Positions 1 to 7,236 of a stretch of DNA of 17,880 nt are shown here, piece after piece (position 1 is the stretch's first letter; every line of letters begins with the position of its first letter). The DNA comes from Natrialbaceae archaeon (GTDB taxonomy: Archaea > Halobacteriota > Halobacteria > Halobacteriales > Natrialbaceae). The translations under genes and the position numbers were made by a program. The notes under the pieces were generated by a model. It searched no databases, had not been told where the DNA came from, and saw only the letters and a list, made by a program, of their open reading frames with translations. The stretch covers positions 1 to 17,880 of the forward strand of contig PUPA01000188.1 of NCBI GenBank assembly GCA_003552885.1. The letters are read 5' to 3'.

Positions 1-1
1 C

Positions 2-352
2 GGCCAGCCGGCGGACCCGTGGCGGCCGTTCGAGGTGGGTTCGCGCCTCGGAGTGTGTCGCGGCGAGCCGGTGTACCGGCCGATCGTGCACGTCGACCTC
101 GGGACGACGGACGCGCCCGGGCCGGCGATGACCGCCGAGTTCGTCGCGGGCGTCCTCGAGGCGATCGTCCCGGAGCTCGACGGCGAGTACGTGGAGCGAT
201 ACGACGTCGAACTCGCCGTCGGCCCGGACGGGCTGTTCGTCGACGGCGAACGCCGACGGCTCTCGGTTCGGCCGGAGGCGGCCGAGCGGCTCATCGAGGC
301 ACCGGAGTACCACGCCCGCGACCTCCAGTGGGACCTCGAGGCGCGGAGGTGA
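2..352 (+). CDS. Unidentified protein, C-terminal part (5' end outside window)
   Basis: The frame is already open at base 2 and runs to a TGA at 350-352, so the visible 116 codons are the C-terminal part of a longer protein. Composition is typical of a haloarchaeal soluble protein, with many Glu and Asp, and there is no membrane segment or signal. The visible part holds a segment reading HVDLGTTDAPGP, followed by a predicted helix (MTAEFVAGVLEAIVPEL) and an acidic C-terminus ending in LEARR. I do not recognise the family. GTG codons at 35 and 47 could be starts, but the upstream codons read as normal coding sequence, so a start outside the window is more likely. The gene converges with rlmE, and its stop codon lies in the first unit of a 30-bp tandem repeat. 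Confidence 0.7.
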   Translation, partial: GQPADPWRPFEVGSRLGVCRGEPVYRPIVHVDLGTTDAPGPAMTAEFVAGVLEAIVPELDGEYVERYDVELAVGPDGLFVDGERRRLSVRPEAAERLIEAPEYHARDLQWDLEARR

Positions 353-432
353 ACCGGATGGTGGGTCGAGGTGTGGAGATGAACCGGATGATAGGTCGAG
401 GCGTGGAAGTGAACCGCGTGGCGGCTCGAGGA
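343..432. repeat. Three tandem 30-bp repeats at the convergent gene ends
   Basis: The units are 343-372, 373-402 and 403-432. All share the core GAACCG, a GGTCGAGG-like end (GGCTCGAGG in unit 3) and a GGAGRTGAA-like start. The first unit contains the stop codon of the upstream plus-strand gene. The array fills the gap between that gene and rlmE. Because the period is a multiple of three, the +1 frame relative to the gene stays open and reads as a 10-residue repeat (consensus VEVNRMxGRG). Confidence 0.85.
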
Positions 433-442
433 CCGGTCGGGG

Positions 443-1216
443 CTACTCCACACGCTCGGCGAACCCGAAGCGTGGTTTGACGTCCTCGACGCGGACCTCG
501 AGCACTTCCCCGACCTCGGTCCCGGGGACGAACAGCCGGAACCCCTCGACGCTCGCGAGGCCGTCGCCCTCCCGGCCGCGGTCGACGATCTCGACTTCGA
601 GGCGGTCGCCCGGACTCACGGGTGCGGTGAGTCGGCCCTTACCGATCAGGTAGAGCTCCGAGGAGCTCTCGCGGCTCGCGTCGGGGGACGTCGCCCGGAC
701 GTAATCGAATCCGTCCTCGAGCTCCGCGCGGAACTCCTCGACGTCGGGCCCCTGGAACACCTTCACGACGAGGTCCCCGCCGGGTCCGAGCAGCTCCCGG
801 GCGGTCTCGAACGCCTGCCTGGCGAGGTGGAGCGATCGGGCCTGATCGAGCGAGTACTCCCCGGACATGTCCGGCGCCATGTCCGAGACGACGGCGTCGA
901 CCTCCCCGCCGGCGAGCTCGCGGATCCGCTCGCGGGTACGCCCGTCGGTCATGTCCCCACGGATCGTCTCGACGCGGTCGGTTACGTCCTCGAGCTCGTC
1001 GATCCGCTGGAGGTCGACGCCGATCACCCGGCCCTCGGGACCGACGGCCTCGGCGGCGACCTGCAACCAGCCACCGGGTGCGGCCCCGAGGTCGACGACG
1101 GTGTCGCCCGCAGAGAGGACGTCCTCGAGCTCGTCGAGCTGTTCGAGTTTGTACGCTGCGCGCGAGCGATAGCCCTGCTGTTTCGCGCGGTTGTAGTAGT
1201 CGTCCCGGCGTGTCAT
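443..1216 (-). CDS. rlmE: 23S rRNA (uridine-2'-O-)-methyltransferase RlmE with C-terminal TRAM domain
   Basis: This 257-residue SAM-dependent RNA 2'-O-methyltransferase of the RrmJ/FtsJ family is predicted to methylate a uridine in the large-subunit rRNA during ribosome assembly. The SAM-binding loop VVDLGAAPGGW is at residues 40-50. The K-D-K-E catalytic tetrad can be read as K23, D112 (SDMAPDMSG), K152 (VVKVFQG) and E187 (SSSELYLIGKG). Its spacing is close to that of E. coli RrmJ (K38, D124, K164, E199). About 60 C-terminal residues (roughly 195-255) form a TRAM-like RNA-binding beta-barrel, which the bacterial enzyme lacks. I chose the ATG at 1216 because homology begins at MTRRDDYYNRAKQQGYRSR. 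The frame is open further upstream to 1438, but that extension is not family-like and would overlap the neighbouring gene. A GGTGA sequence precedes the chosen start. Confidence 0.93.
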   Translation of the reverse strand: MTRRDDYYNRAKQQGYRSRAAYKLEQLDELEDVLSAGDTVVDLGAAPGGWLQVAAEAVGPEGRVIGVDLQRIDELEDVTDRVETIRGDMTDGRTRERIRELAGGEVDAVVSDMAPDMSGEYSLDQARSLHLARQAFETARELLGPGGDLVVKVFQGPDVEEFRAELEDGFDYVRATSPDASRESSSELYLIGKGRLTAPVSPGDRLEVEIVDRGREGDGLASVEGFRLFVPGTEVGEVLEVRVEDVKPRFGFAERVE

Positions 1217-1362
1217 GGCTCTCTCACCGTGTGTGCTCTCGCGTACCGACCACGAGTTGCCGACTCCACGTTCATACTCGTCGTGAGGTGGGTGAGTCAG
1301 AAAGGCTCGTCGGATTCGAGGCCAGCGCTCCGAGCCCGTAAGAGATCGAAAACGGATCCGGA

Positions 1363-1764
1363 CTAACAGGACGTATACGTTCGTATCTCGAGGAACAGCT
1401 CCTCCCCGGTTGATATTCGGAAGACGGGAATCGTACACTCCTCGTCGACTTCTGCGTAGACGGCTGCCCGTTCCCGAACGGCGTCGCCGGCTGCAGTTCC
1501 AGTTACCGTGTAATCTCCCGTTCCATCGACCGGGTTTTCGACCGTGTCACCGGATTTCGAACCGAGGGTGAGCGTGTCCTGAAACACTACCTCGTCTGCC
1601 TCCGTTATCTCGATCGATAGCTCGTGGGGACTGTCGTCTTCGTTCTGGATACTGAGCGAGTCGATGGCGACTACGCTGTCCTCGGGAGCCGACGGAGAGA
1701 CACACCCCGCGGTGGAGACGACCGCGAGTGGAGCGAGTGTGAGGAGCTGCCGCCTACGTCTCAT
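1363..1764 (-). CDS. Small predicted Tat-exported lipoprotein, function unknown
   Basis: The protein is about 133 residues from the ATG at 1764; an in-frame ATG at 1779 would add five residues. The N-terminus is MRRRRQLL followed by a hydrophobic stretch and the lipobox STAGC, the usual arrangement for a haloarchaeal lipoprotein exported by the Tat pathway and anchored outside through the lipobox cysteine. The mature part is acidic, mostly predicted beta-strand, with no large hydrophobic segment. It contains C-terminal cysteines (DEECTIP and a terminal C) that could form a disulfide. It resembles the many short secreted beta-sandwich proteins of haloarchaea, and no specific family is recognised. 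It is transcribed in the same direction as rlmE but about 146 bp upstream of it. An AT-rich box around 1788-1791 is a weak promoter candidate. Confidence 0.8.
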   Translation of the reverse strand: MRRRRQLLTLAPLAVVSTAGCVSPSAPEDSVVAIDSLSIQNEDDSPHELSIEITEADEVVFQDTLTLGSKSGDTVENPVDGTGDYTVTGTAAGDAVRERAAVYAEVDEECTIPVFRISTGEELFLEIRTYTSC

Positions 1765-2123
1765 ACCAGGAGTAGTCATCTACCGTGAAAAGATCGTTCG
1801 GTCTCCGGGCCATCCACACGCCGGCTGACTCCGGGAGGCCGCTGAACCTACTCGTCGAAAGGTGGGCCGTCCTAACGCGCCCTGTGGGCTCGGTAGTCAC
1901 TGTCCCTCGCGTTCCGACGACACGTGTCTCGCCTTTCAGCGTCGCCACCGACAACGGTCGTGGATCTCCGCCACCCGCGTTGAAGCGAAGCCCGGACGAC
2001 GTCGTCACGCTCGGCCATCGGTCACGTATCCCGGTCGTCCGCTCTGTAAGGCCACACCCCACCCGAGCAGACGGTTCCCCCGAGCCGATCTGATCGATCG
2101 GCTTTCGACCTCGGGTGGTCCGA
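1765..2123. other. Intergenic stretch without a supportable gene
   Basis: About 359 bases lie between the small lipoprotein gene and the end of livF. Open frames exist on both strands (plus 1785-2093 and minus 1754-2149), but they lack acidic haloarchaeal composition, have no recognisable motifs, and one overlaps the lipoprotein start. The right end contains an 8-bp hairpin (2083-2103), which probably marks the end of the liv operon transcript. A decayed gene cannot be excluded. Confidence 0.55.
2083..2103 (-). terminator. Hairpin downstream of livF, candidate liv operon 3' end
   Basis: AGCCGATC (2083-2090) and GATCGGCT (2096-2103) are perfect inverted repeats with a 5-nt loop. The hairpin begins 20 nt past the livF stop codon on the minus strand. 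No T-run follows, so it may act as a 3'-end processing or stability structure rather than a classical archaeal T-tract terminator. Confidence 0.4.
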
Positions 2124-2873
2124 TCAGCCGCCGAGGTAGAGGTCGGCAACCTCGGAGTCGTCGAGCAACTCCTCGGCCGACCCCTCGAATCGAACCGTTC
2201 CCTGATCGAGGACGTACCCCCGATCGGAGATCGCTAACCCCTCGCGGGCGTTCTGTTCGACCATCACGATCGAGGTCCCCAGCTCGTTCACGGCCTCCAC
2301 GTTCTCGAACACCTCCTCGACGATACTCGGTGCGAGCCCCGCCGAAGGCTCGTCGATGAGCAACACGTCTGGTTCCATCACCATCGCGCGGGCGAACGCC
2401 AGCACCTGTCGTTGCCCGCCCGAGAGCGTCCGCGCTTTCGCTCCCCGTTTCTCTTCGAGGATCGAAAACTGGCCGTACAGCTCCTCGATCCGTGCTTCGA
2501 GTCCCGACTCGCGGGCGACGCCGCCCATCCGGAGGTTCTCGTCGACGGTGAGCGAGGAGAAGACGTTCTCGATCTGTGGAACGTAGCCGACGCCCCGTCG
2601 AACGAGGTCTTCGGGCGGCGTACCGGCGATCTCCGCACCGTCGAGACGGACGCTGCCGGACCAGGGCGTCAACAGGCCGAAGACGGTCTTCAACACGGTC
2701 GACTTCCCCGCACCGTTCGGGCCGATCAGGCAGACGATCTCGCCCGCCTCGAGGTGCATCGAGAGGTCGTGGAGGATCTGGACGTCACCGTAGCCGCTGT
2801 CGACGCCCTCGACGACGAGCGCGTGATCTCCACTCGCGTCGGCGCGCTCGCCGACGTCGGTTCCCGCGGTCAC
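2124..2873 (-). CDS. livF: Branched-chain amino acid-type ABC transporter ATPase LivF
   Basis: This 249-residue cytoplasmic ATPase energises the importer together with LivG. It has Walker A GPNGAGKST at 51-59, Q-loop Q100 (YVPQ), signature LSGGQRQ at 150-156 and Walker B LLIDEPSAGL from 171. The switch segment reads VEQNA, where most ABC ATPases have His; a glutamine there is characteristic of LivF and helps separate it from LivG. The C-terminus ends DLYLGG, as is typical of LivF. The start is a GTG at 2873 that shares GTGA with the livG stop codon (4-nt overlap), with a GGAGGGGGTG ribosome-binding stretch at 2878-2887. It is the last gene of the operon, followed by a hairpin at 2083-2103. 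The solute could be a branched-chain amino acid, urea or another compound, since ATPases do not reveal the substrate. Confidence 0.94.
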   Translation of the reverse strand: MTAGTDVGERADASGDHALVVEGVDSGYGDVQILHDLSMHLEAGEIVCLIGPNGAGKSTVLKTVFGLLTPWSGSVRLDGAEIAGTPPEDLVRRGVGYVPQIENVFSSLTVDENLRMGGVARESGLEARIEELYGQFSILEEKRGAKARTLSGGQRQVLAFARAMVMEPDVLLIDEPSAGLAPSIVEEVFENVEAVNELGTSIVMVEQNAREGLAISDRGYVLDQGTVRFEGSAEELLDDSEVADLYLGG

Positions 2874-3691
2874 GGTCCACCCCCTCCGAGGTAGGCGTCG
2901 ATCACGCGACTGTCGCTCTTGACGGCCTGGGGTGATCCCGTCGTCAGGACCCGTCCACGATCCAGGACGACGATCCGGTCTGAGAGCCTCATGATGAAGT
3001 TTATGTCGTGTTCGACGATGAAGAACGTCAGCCCGTAGCTCTCGTTGAGCTCCTCGATGAACCCAGCGAGCTTCCTCGCGAGCGTCGGATTGACTCCCGC
3101 GACGGGTTCGTCGAGCAGCAGGATGTCCGGCTCGGCGATAATCGCCCGTGCGAGCTCGATTAGTTTCAGCTGTCCGCCCGAGACCTCCGTCGCCCGTTCG
3201 GTCGCGAGGTGGTCGATCTCGAACAGCTGGAGCAACTCCTCGGCGCGATCGAGGTTGGCCCGCTCGGCGTCGGCCACCGAGCTCGGCGAGAGCCAGATCG
3301 GGACTAACGACTCCCCCGGCTGTGCTTGGGGGCCCACGAGCATCGCCTCACGGACGGACATTCCCTCGAGTTTCTTCGGGGTTTGGAACGTCCGTACGAG
3401 CCCCCGTTGTACGATCTCGTGTGGTGGCAGACCCGTGACGTCGCTGTCGCCGACGAGAACCTGCCCCGCGTCGGGTTCGTAGAACCCCGAGATCAAGTTG
3501 AACAGCGTCGACTTCCCCGCGCCGTTCGGGCCGATCAGTCCGGTGATCGAGCCGCGTTCGACGGCGATGGAGACGTCGTCCGTCGCGACGAGGCCGCCGA
3601 AGGACTTTTTCAATCCGTCGACCTCGAGGATCGGATCGTCGACGTCTGGTGACTCCTCGGCCTCGACTTCGTGGTCGACCGCCTCACTCAC
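2870..3691 (-). CDS. livG: Branched-chain amino acid-type ABC transporter ATPase LivG
   Basis: This is the second ATPase of the importer, 273 residues from the chosen start. Walker A GPNGAGKST is at 54-62, the Q-loop is TFQ with Q103, the signature VSGGQ is at 170-174, Walker B ILLLDEPVAGVNP starts at 190, and the H-loop is VEHD with H228. The insert after the Q-loop and the DEPxAGxNP Walker B form are characteristic of LivG. I prefer the GTG at 3691 over the GTG at 3700, because a perfect GGAGGTGA Shine-Dalgarno (3697-3704) lies 5 nt before 3691 and contains the other GTG. With this start, the gene overlaps the end of livM by 8 nt (GTGAGTGA), implying translational coupling. Confidence 0.94.
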   Translation of the reverse strand: MSEAVDHEVEAEESPDVDDPILEVDGLKKSFGGLVATDDVSIAVERGSITGLIGPNGAGKSTLFNLISGFYEPDAGQVLVGDSDVTGLPPHEIVQRGLVRTFQTPKKLEGMSVREAMLVGPQAQPGESLVPIWLSPSSVADAERANLDRAEELLQLFEIDHLATERATEVSGGQLKLIELARAIIAEPDILLLDEPVAGVNPTLARKLAGFIEELNESYGLTFFIVEHDINFIMRLSDRIVVLDRGRVLTTGSPQAVKSDSRVIDAYLGGGGP

Positions 3692-4748
3692 GGTCCTCAC
3701 CTCCGTCGGTACTGGCGCTCGCGCGTCGGTCGGTTCCGGGCCAGATGAGTTCGCGCTGGGGGGGCAAGATCCCCTGGCTCCGGAACCGCACGACGAGGAC
3801 GATCAGCGCGCCGACGAGCAACAGACGGAGGGGGCCGACGCTCACGTCGGCAGGTACCACGGCGACCAGCCCGCGAGTCCCCTCGAGGATCGCCACGATG
3901 ACGACCCCACCGATGATCGCTCCCCGATCGCTTCCGGAGCCGCCGACGATGACGGCGATCCAGACGTAGAACGTGTTGATCGGGTCGAGGTCTCCCGGGC
4001 CCAGAAACAGGTTCAGATGCGCGTAGAAGACGCCCGCCAACGCCATTATCACGCTTCCGATGACGAAGGCCTCCATCTTCCGCCGGTAGGTGTTCTTTCC
4101 GAGGGCCTTCGCGAGGTCCTCGTCGGCCCGGATCGTTCTGAGCACTCGGCCCCACGGCGAGCGATGGATTCGTCGGACGATCAGGAAGACGAGAGCCACG
4201 AGGCCGACGACGAGCAGGAAGTTTCGGAAGTTCGCCGAGTCGAACGGGACCCAGGCGAGGGGCATCCACTCGGTTACACGTGGAATCCCCGGGACGCCCG
4301 CACTGCCACGGGTCAACCACTGTTCGTTGAGGACGATCAGCCGGACCACCTCTGCGAGCCCGAGCGTCGCGATCGCGAGGTAGTCCTCTCGAAGCCGTAG
4401 CGTCGGGATCGCGATCAGGAGGGCGATCACGACCGTGACGACGATCGCCGCCAGCAGACCGAAGATCGGATGCAGTTCGAGTTCGAGTGGCGATCGCGGC
4501 GAGGTCACCAGCGCCACGCTGTAGGCACCGATCCCGAAGAACGCCGCGACGCTGAAGTTGATGAGCCCGACGTACCCCCACTGTACGTTGAGACCGACCG
4601 TGAGCAGGACGTACATCCCCCCGAGGGCCAGCAGGTAGAACAGGTAACTCGCCGAGAGCACCCCGGTGCCGACGAGGCCGGCGAGGAGGATGCAGGCTCC
4701 TATCAGAACGCCCAGGACCGTTCGTTCGGTCCGGGTGAGGTCGATCAT
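3684..4748 (-). CDS. livM: Branched-chain amino acid-type ABC transporter permease LivM
   Basis: This 354-residue integral membrane protein has about 8-10 hydrophobic helices and forms the translocation channel with LivH. Family-typical segments are NVQWGYVGLINFSVAAFFGIGAY near residue 55-75, the LRLREDYLAIATLGLAEVVRL cytoplasmic coupling region and its following GVPGIPR, the RTIRADEDLAKALG ATPase-contact loop, and the INTFYVWIAVIVGGSGS segment. The C-terminal tail is charged and cytoplasmic (TDRRASASTDGGEDRE). The ATG at 4748 shares ATGA with the livH stop codon (4-nt overlap), and the end overlaps livG by 8 nt, so the subunits are probably made in step. Confidence 0.93.
   Translation of the reverse strand: MIDLTRTERTVLGVLIGACILLAGLVGTGVLSASYLFYLLALGGMYVLLTVGLNVQWGYVGLINFSVAAFFGIGAYSVALVTSPRSPLELELHPIFGLLAAIVVTVVIALLIAIPTLRLREDYLAIATLGLAEVVRLIVLNEQWLTRGSAGVPGIPRVTEWMPLAWVPFDSANFRNFLLVVGLVALVFLIVRRIHRSPWGRVLRTIRADEDLAKALGKNTYRRKMEAFVIGSVIMALAGVFYAHLNLFLGPGDLDPINTFYVWIAVIVGGSGSDRGAIIGGVVIVAILEGTRGLVAVVPADVSVGPLRLLLVGALIVLVVRFRSQGILPPQRELIWPGTDRRASASTDGGEDRE
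3697..3704 (-). promoter_or_regulatory. Shine-Dalgarno GGAGGTGA deciding the livG start
   Basis: On the minus strand, GGAGGTGA is followed by 5 nt and then the GTG at 3691. This matches the archaeal 16S rRNA 3' tail. It lies inside the end of livM and argues against the upstream GTG at 3700, which is part of the site itself. Confidence 0.75.
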
Positions 4749-5662
4749 TGCCGATCACCCATGATTCCACTCGGGCGAACCAGCAAGATAGCGACCATGA
4801 TGATGAACGCGACGGCCGGACCGTACTCCGCTCCGACACGCGGGATCAGCGGCGTCAGCTCGTGGGCCATCCCGATCGCCAATCCGCCAGCGACGGCTCC
4901 GTACACGGAGCCGATGCCGCCGAGGATAACCGCGGCGAACAGGACGAGGAGGACGTCGAACCCCATGTCCGGGTAGACGAGCGTGTCGAGTCCGAGGAAC
5001 GCCCCACCTGCGGCCGCCAGCGCGGCGCCGATGATCCACATGGCCGTGATCACCTCGGAGGTTCGGATGCCGCTGACCCGAGCCAGCGTCGGATTGTCCG
5101 CCGTTGCACGCATCTTTCGGCCGAGCGTCGTGTACTGTAACAACACGTGTAAACTCACGACGAGGACGACGGTCAGGGAGACGATCACAAGGTGTCGCTG
5201 GGTGACGCTCACCCCGATCGTCTCTCGAATTATCGGAATCGGGCCACCACGACCCACGTCGAACGTTCGACTCTCGGCCCCGTAGCGAAGCTGTATCGCG
5301 CCGCGGTAGGCGAGGGCGACGCCGATGCTCGCGATCAGCAGCTGGATCGGCGTGGCATCCATGGGCCGGTAGACCAGTCGCTCGGTCGCGAGCGCCACGA
5401 CGGTGGCGACGACCATACCGACCAGAACGGCGAGATAAAACGACAGCGGGATGCCGACTATCGACACCTCGGTGCCAGGAACGTACCCCGTGAGGAAGCT
5501 CCCCCCGATGATCGCGCCGAACGCGCCCACCGTCATCAGGTCGCCGTGGGCGAAGTTCGCGAAGTTGCCGATCGCGTAGACCAGTGAGAGCCCGATCGCC
5601 CCGAGGATGATGATGCTACTGAACACGATCCCGTTAGCGACGTACTGGAGCATCGAGAGCAT
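4745..5662 (-). CDS. livH: Branched-chain amino acid-type ABC transporter permease LivH
   Basis: This 305-residue polytopic membrane protein has about eight helices and is the LivM partner. Recognisable family features are GLSLVYAIGNFANFAHGDLM near the N-terminus, the IASIGVALAYRGAIQL helix, the ATPase-contact loop MRATADNPTLARVSGI, and FAAVILGGIGSVYGAVAGG near the C-terminus. The start is the ATG at 5662; an ATG three codons downstream is the alternative. No strong Shine-Dalgarno is visible. A 63-nt spacer carrying a short hairpin separates it from the binding-protein gene, whereas all later genes of the operon overlap, which suggests a boundary in expression level. Confidence 0.93.
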   Translation of the reverse strand: MLSMLQYVANGIVFSSIIILGAIGLSLVYAIGNFANFAHGDLMTVGAFGAIIGGSFLTGYVPGTEVSIVGIPLSFYLAVLVGMVVATVVALATERLVYRPMDATPIQLLIASIGVALAYRGAIQLRYGAESRTFDVGRGGPIPIIRETIGVSVTQRHLVIVSLTVVLVVSLHVLLQYTTLGRKMRATADNPTLARVSGIRTSEVITAMWIIGAALAAAGGAFLGLDTLVYPDMGFDVLLVLFAAVILGGIGSVYGAVAGGLAIGMAHELTPLIPRVGAEYGPAVAFIIMVAILLVRPSGIMGDRQ

Positions 5663-5708
5663 TTCGACCCTAAACTCTTCCGCAACTGCTCGGCGTTCGG
5701 TGAATTCG

Positions 5709-5723
5709 AGAGCGCATCGCTCT
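5709..5723 (-). other. Intercistronic hairpin after the binding-protein stop codon
   Basis: AGAGCG (5709-5714) and CGCTCT (5718-5723) pair perfectly around a 3-nt loop. The hairpin begins 2 nt past the TAA of the binding-protein gene and precedes livH. By position it could protect the upstream message or cause partial termination, giving more binding protein than permease. There is no T-run. Confidence 0.45.
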
Positions 5724-5725
5724 AG

Positions 5726-6994
5726 TTATGCCTCGACGAAATCTCCCCAGACGTACTCGTGGTCGTCGACCTCGTAGATGCGGTAAAACCCGGGTGGATC
5801 GCCGTTTTCGTCCAGGTCGAGCGGACCGCTGACACCCACGTAGTTGACGTCGTCCGGGCTGCCGTCTTCGAGCAGCTCTTTCCCATCCGCGAAGGTGTAG
5901 ACCTCCTCACCCTCCGGACGCGTCACGTCCCGGATGACGTCGGCGATCGCCTCCGAAGTGAACGACTCGGCCGCCTCGATAGCCAGCGCGGAGACGGTTA
6001 TCGAGTCGTAGGCGTAGGCGGCCCAGACCGGTGGCTCGGCGCCGAACTCGCTCTCGTAGCGGTCGGCGAACTCCTCGTAGTTTTCCTGGCCTTCGGGGGC
6101 GTGTTCGGTGACGCCCGTCAGGGTTTCCTGACTGCCGGGCTCTGTGTTCTCGAGGATCTCGTCCGCGATCGTACTCTCCGCGCCGTAGTACTCGACGTCT
6201 TCGTTGTAGCCCTGGTCGTAGGCCTCGTTGACCATCACGGTGAACTCCTCTGCGTAGGTGACGAACAGCCAGGCGGTCGCCTCCGTATTCGCCATCTCCG
6301 TCAGCTGGGCCCGGTAGGATGCGTCCTCCTGGTCGTGTGGATCGATGTACGCGACCTCGCCCTGGTACTCCTGTTCGAAGATCTCTGACAGCGCTTGGCC
6401 GTAGTCGTTGTTCACCCACGTCACCGCCACGGTGTCGTGGCCGTCTTCGTAGATGAGCTCTGCCAGTGCCTCACCCTTCGCGGCGCCGCTCGGGCTCATC
6501 CTGAGCAGGTCGGGGTAATCCGTCAGCGTCGCCCCCGTGCTGTTCTGGCTGATCTGAACGACGCCCTCTTCGAGCGCGACGCTCTCGTGCATCGCGATGC
6601 TGACGCCGCTACCGACCGATCCGATGAAAAGTGGCACTTCTTCCTGGTTGACGAGCCGTTGGGCCGCGTTGACCCCTGGCTGTGCCTCGCTCTCGTCGTC
6701 CTCGAGGATGACCGCCAGCTCGCCACCGTCGCGAACCCCTACGTCGTTTACGTCCTCGAGTGCGAGCTCGACGCCGTTTGAGTTCCACTCACCGTACGGT
6801 GAGAGCGACCCGGTGAGTGAGTCGACCATCCCGATCACGTAGTCGCCGTCGACGTCGGCCGGCTCGCCCTCCTCGTCGTCCGTTCCTTCCTCGTCATCGT
6901 CGCCAAGACAGCCAGCGGTGGAGACCACCGTCGCTCCCCCGACTCCGGCAAGCACCTGCCGTCTCGAGGGGTGGCTAGTGTTGTGTACCGTCAT
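5726..6994 (-). CDS. livK: ABC transporter substrate-binding lipoprotein, branched-chain amino acid (LivK) type
   Basis: This 422-residue protein is an extracellular solute receptor anchored to the membrane by lipid. Its N-terminus has a twin-arginine motif (SRRQVLAG, residues 10-17), a hydrophobic stretch and the lipobox STAGC ending at C29. A very acidic linker follows (DDDEEGTDDEEGEP). The mature domain starts at YVIGMVDSLTGSLSPYG and continues with family-type segments: GVELALEDVN, AAQRLVNQEEVPLFIGSVGS, the GEALAELIYEDG region and AAYAYDSITVSALAIEAA. This is a type I periplasmic-binding fold (Peripla_BP_6). The substrate could be branched-chain amino acids, but urea, amide and aromatic-acid receptors share the fold, so it is open. 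It is first in a five-gene operon, with a CTTAAG box at 7023-7028 about 30 nt upstream. Confidence 0.92.
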   Translation of the reverse strand: MTVHNTSHPSRRQVLAGVGGATVVSTAGCLGDDDEEGTDDEEGEPADVDGDYVIGMVDSLTGSLSPYGEWNSNGVELALEDVNDVGVRDGGELAVILEDDESEAQPGVNAAQRLVNQEEVPLFIGSVGSGVSIAMHESVALEEGVVQISQNSTGATLTDYPDLLRMSPSGAAKGEALAELIYEDGHDTVAVTWVNNDYGQALSEIFEQEYQGEVAYIDPHDQEDASYRAQLTEMANTEATAWLFVTYAEEFTVMVNEAYDQGYNEDVEYYGAESTIADEILENTEPGSQETLTGVTEHAPEGQENYEEFADRYESEFGAEPPVWAAYAYDSITVSALAIEAAESFTSEAIADVIRDVTRPEGEEVYTFADGKELLEDGSPDDVNYVGVSGPLDLDENGDPPGFYRIYEVDDHEYVWGDFVEA

Positions 6995-7022
6995 GAACGC
7001 TGCACTCTATTGAGGGTCATCA

Positions 7023-7028
7023 CTTAAG
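7023..7028 (-). promoter_or_regulatory. TATA-like box of the liv operon
   Basis: The minus strand reads TCTTAAGTGA, centred about 31 nt upstream of the binding-protein ATG at 6994. This predicts a transcript start about 5 nt before the ATG or at it, meaning an essentially leaderless message with no need for a Shine-Dalgarno. Confidence 0.5.
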
Positions 7029-7236
7029 AGTTGACCTGACCATGGGACCCACCGCAATCGAATCCCGTTGAGTTTCGGGGAGACGATTAACCTAGAGCTA
7101 ACGTGCTGTGGGACCGATCCGAACGGCAGCGACCGCCGTCCGGGGGCCGCGCGCACAGAACACGCCGAACTGAGTGTGAGTGTGGCCGGAGGTCGCTTCG
7201 GCAAGGCTCAAATCAGTCGGGAGCTTACCGGCGTCG

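Noticed and set aside
343..432. Tandem repeats considered as a CRISPR array
   Set aside because: Units are contiguous with no unique spacers, so this is a simple tandem repeat.
19..480. Plus-strand open frame of 153 codons across the tandem repeats
   Set aside because: It is out of frame with the coding-like upstream gene and very Arg-rich, typical of a high-GC shadow. Only its repeat part is noted as a possible frameshift extension.
1217..1438. N-terminal extension of RlmE
   Set aside because: It would overlap the lipoprotein gene and its residues do not resemble the family; the ATG at 1216 starts the conserved core.
1754..2149. Minus-strand open frame of 131 codons between the lipoprotein and livF
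   Set aside because: It is not acidic, overlaps the lipoprotein start and the end of livF, and has no motif.
3697..4839. Minus-strand open frame of 380 codons within livM and livH
   Set aside because: It is an alternative frame of livM with Arg/Pro-rich composition and no membrane pattern.
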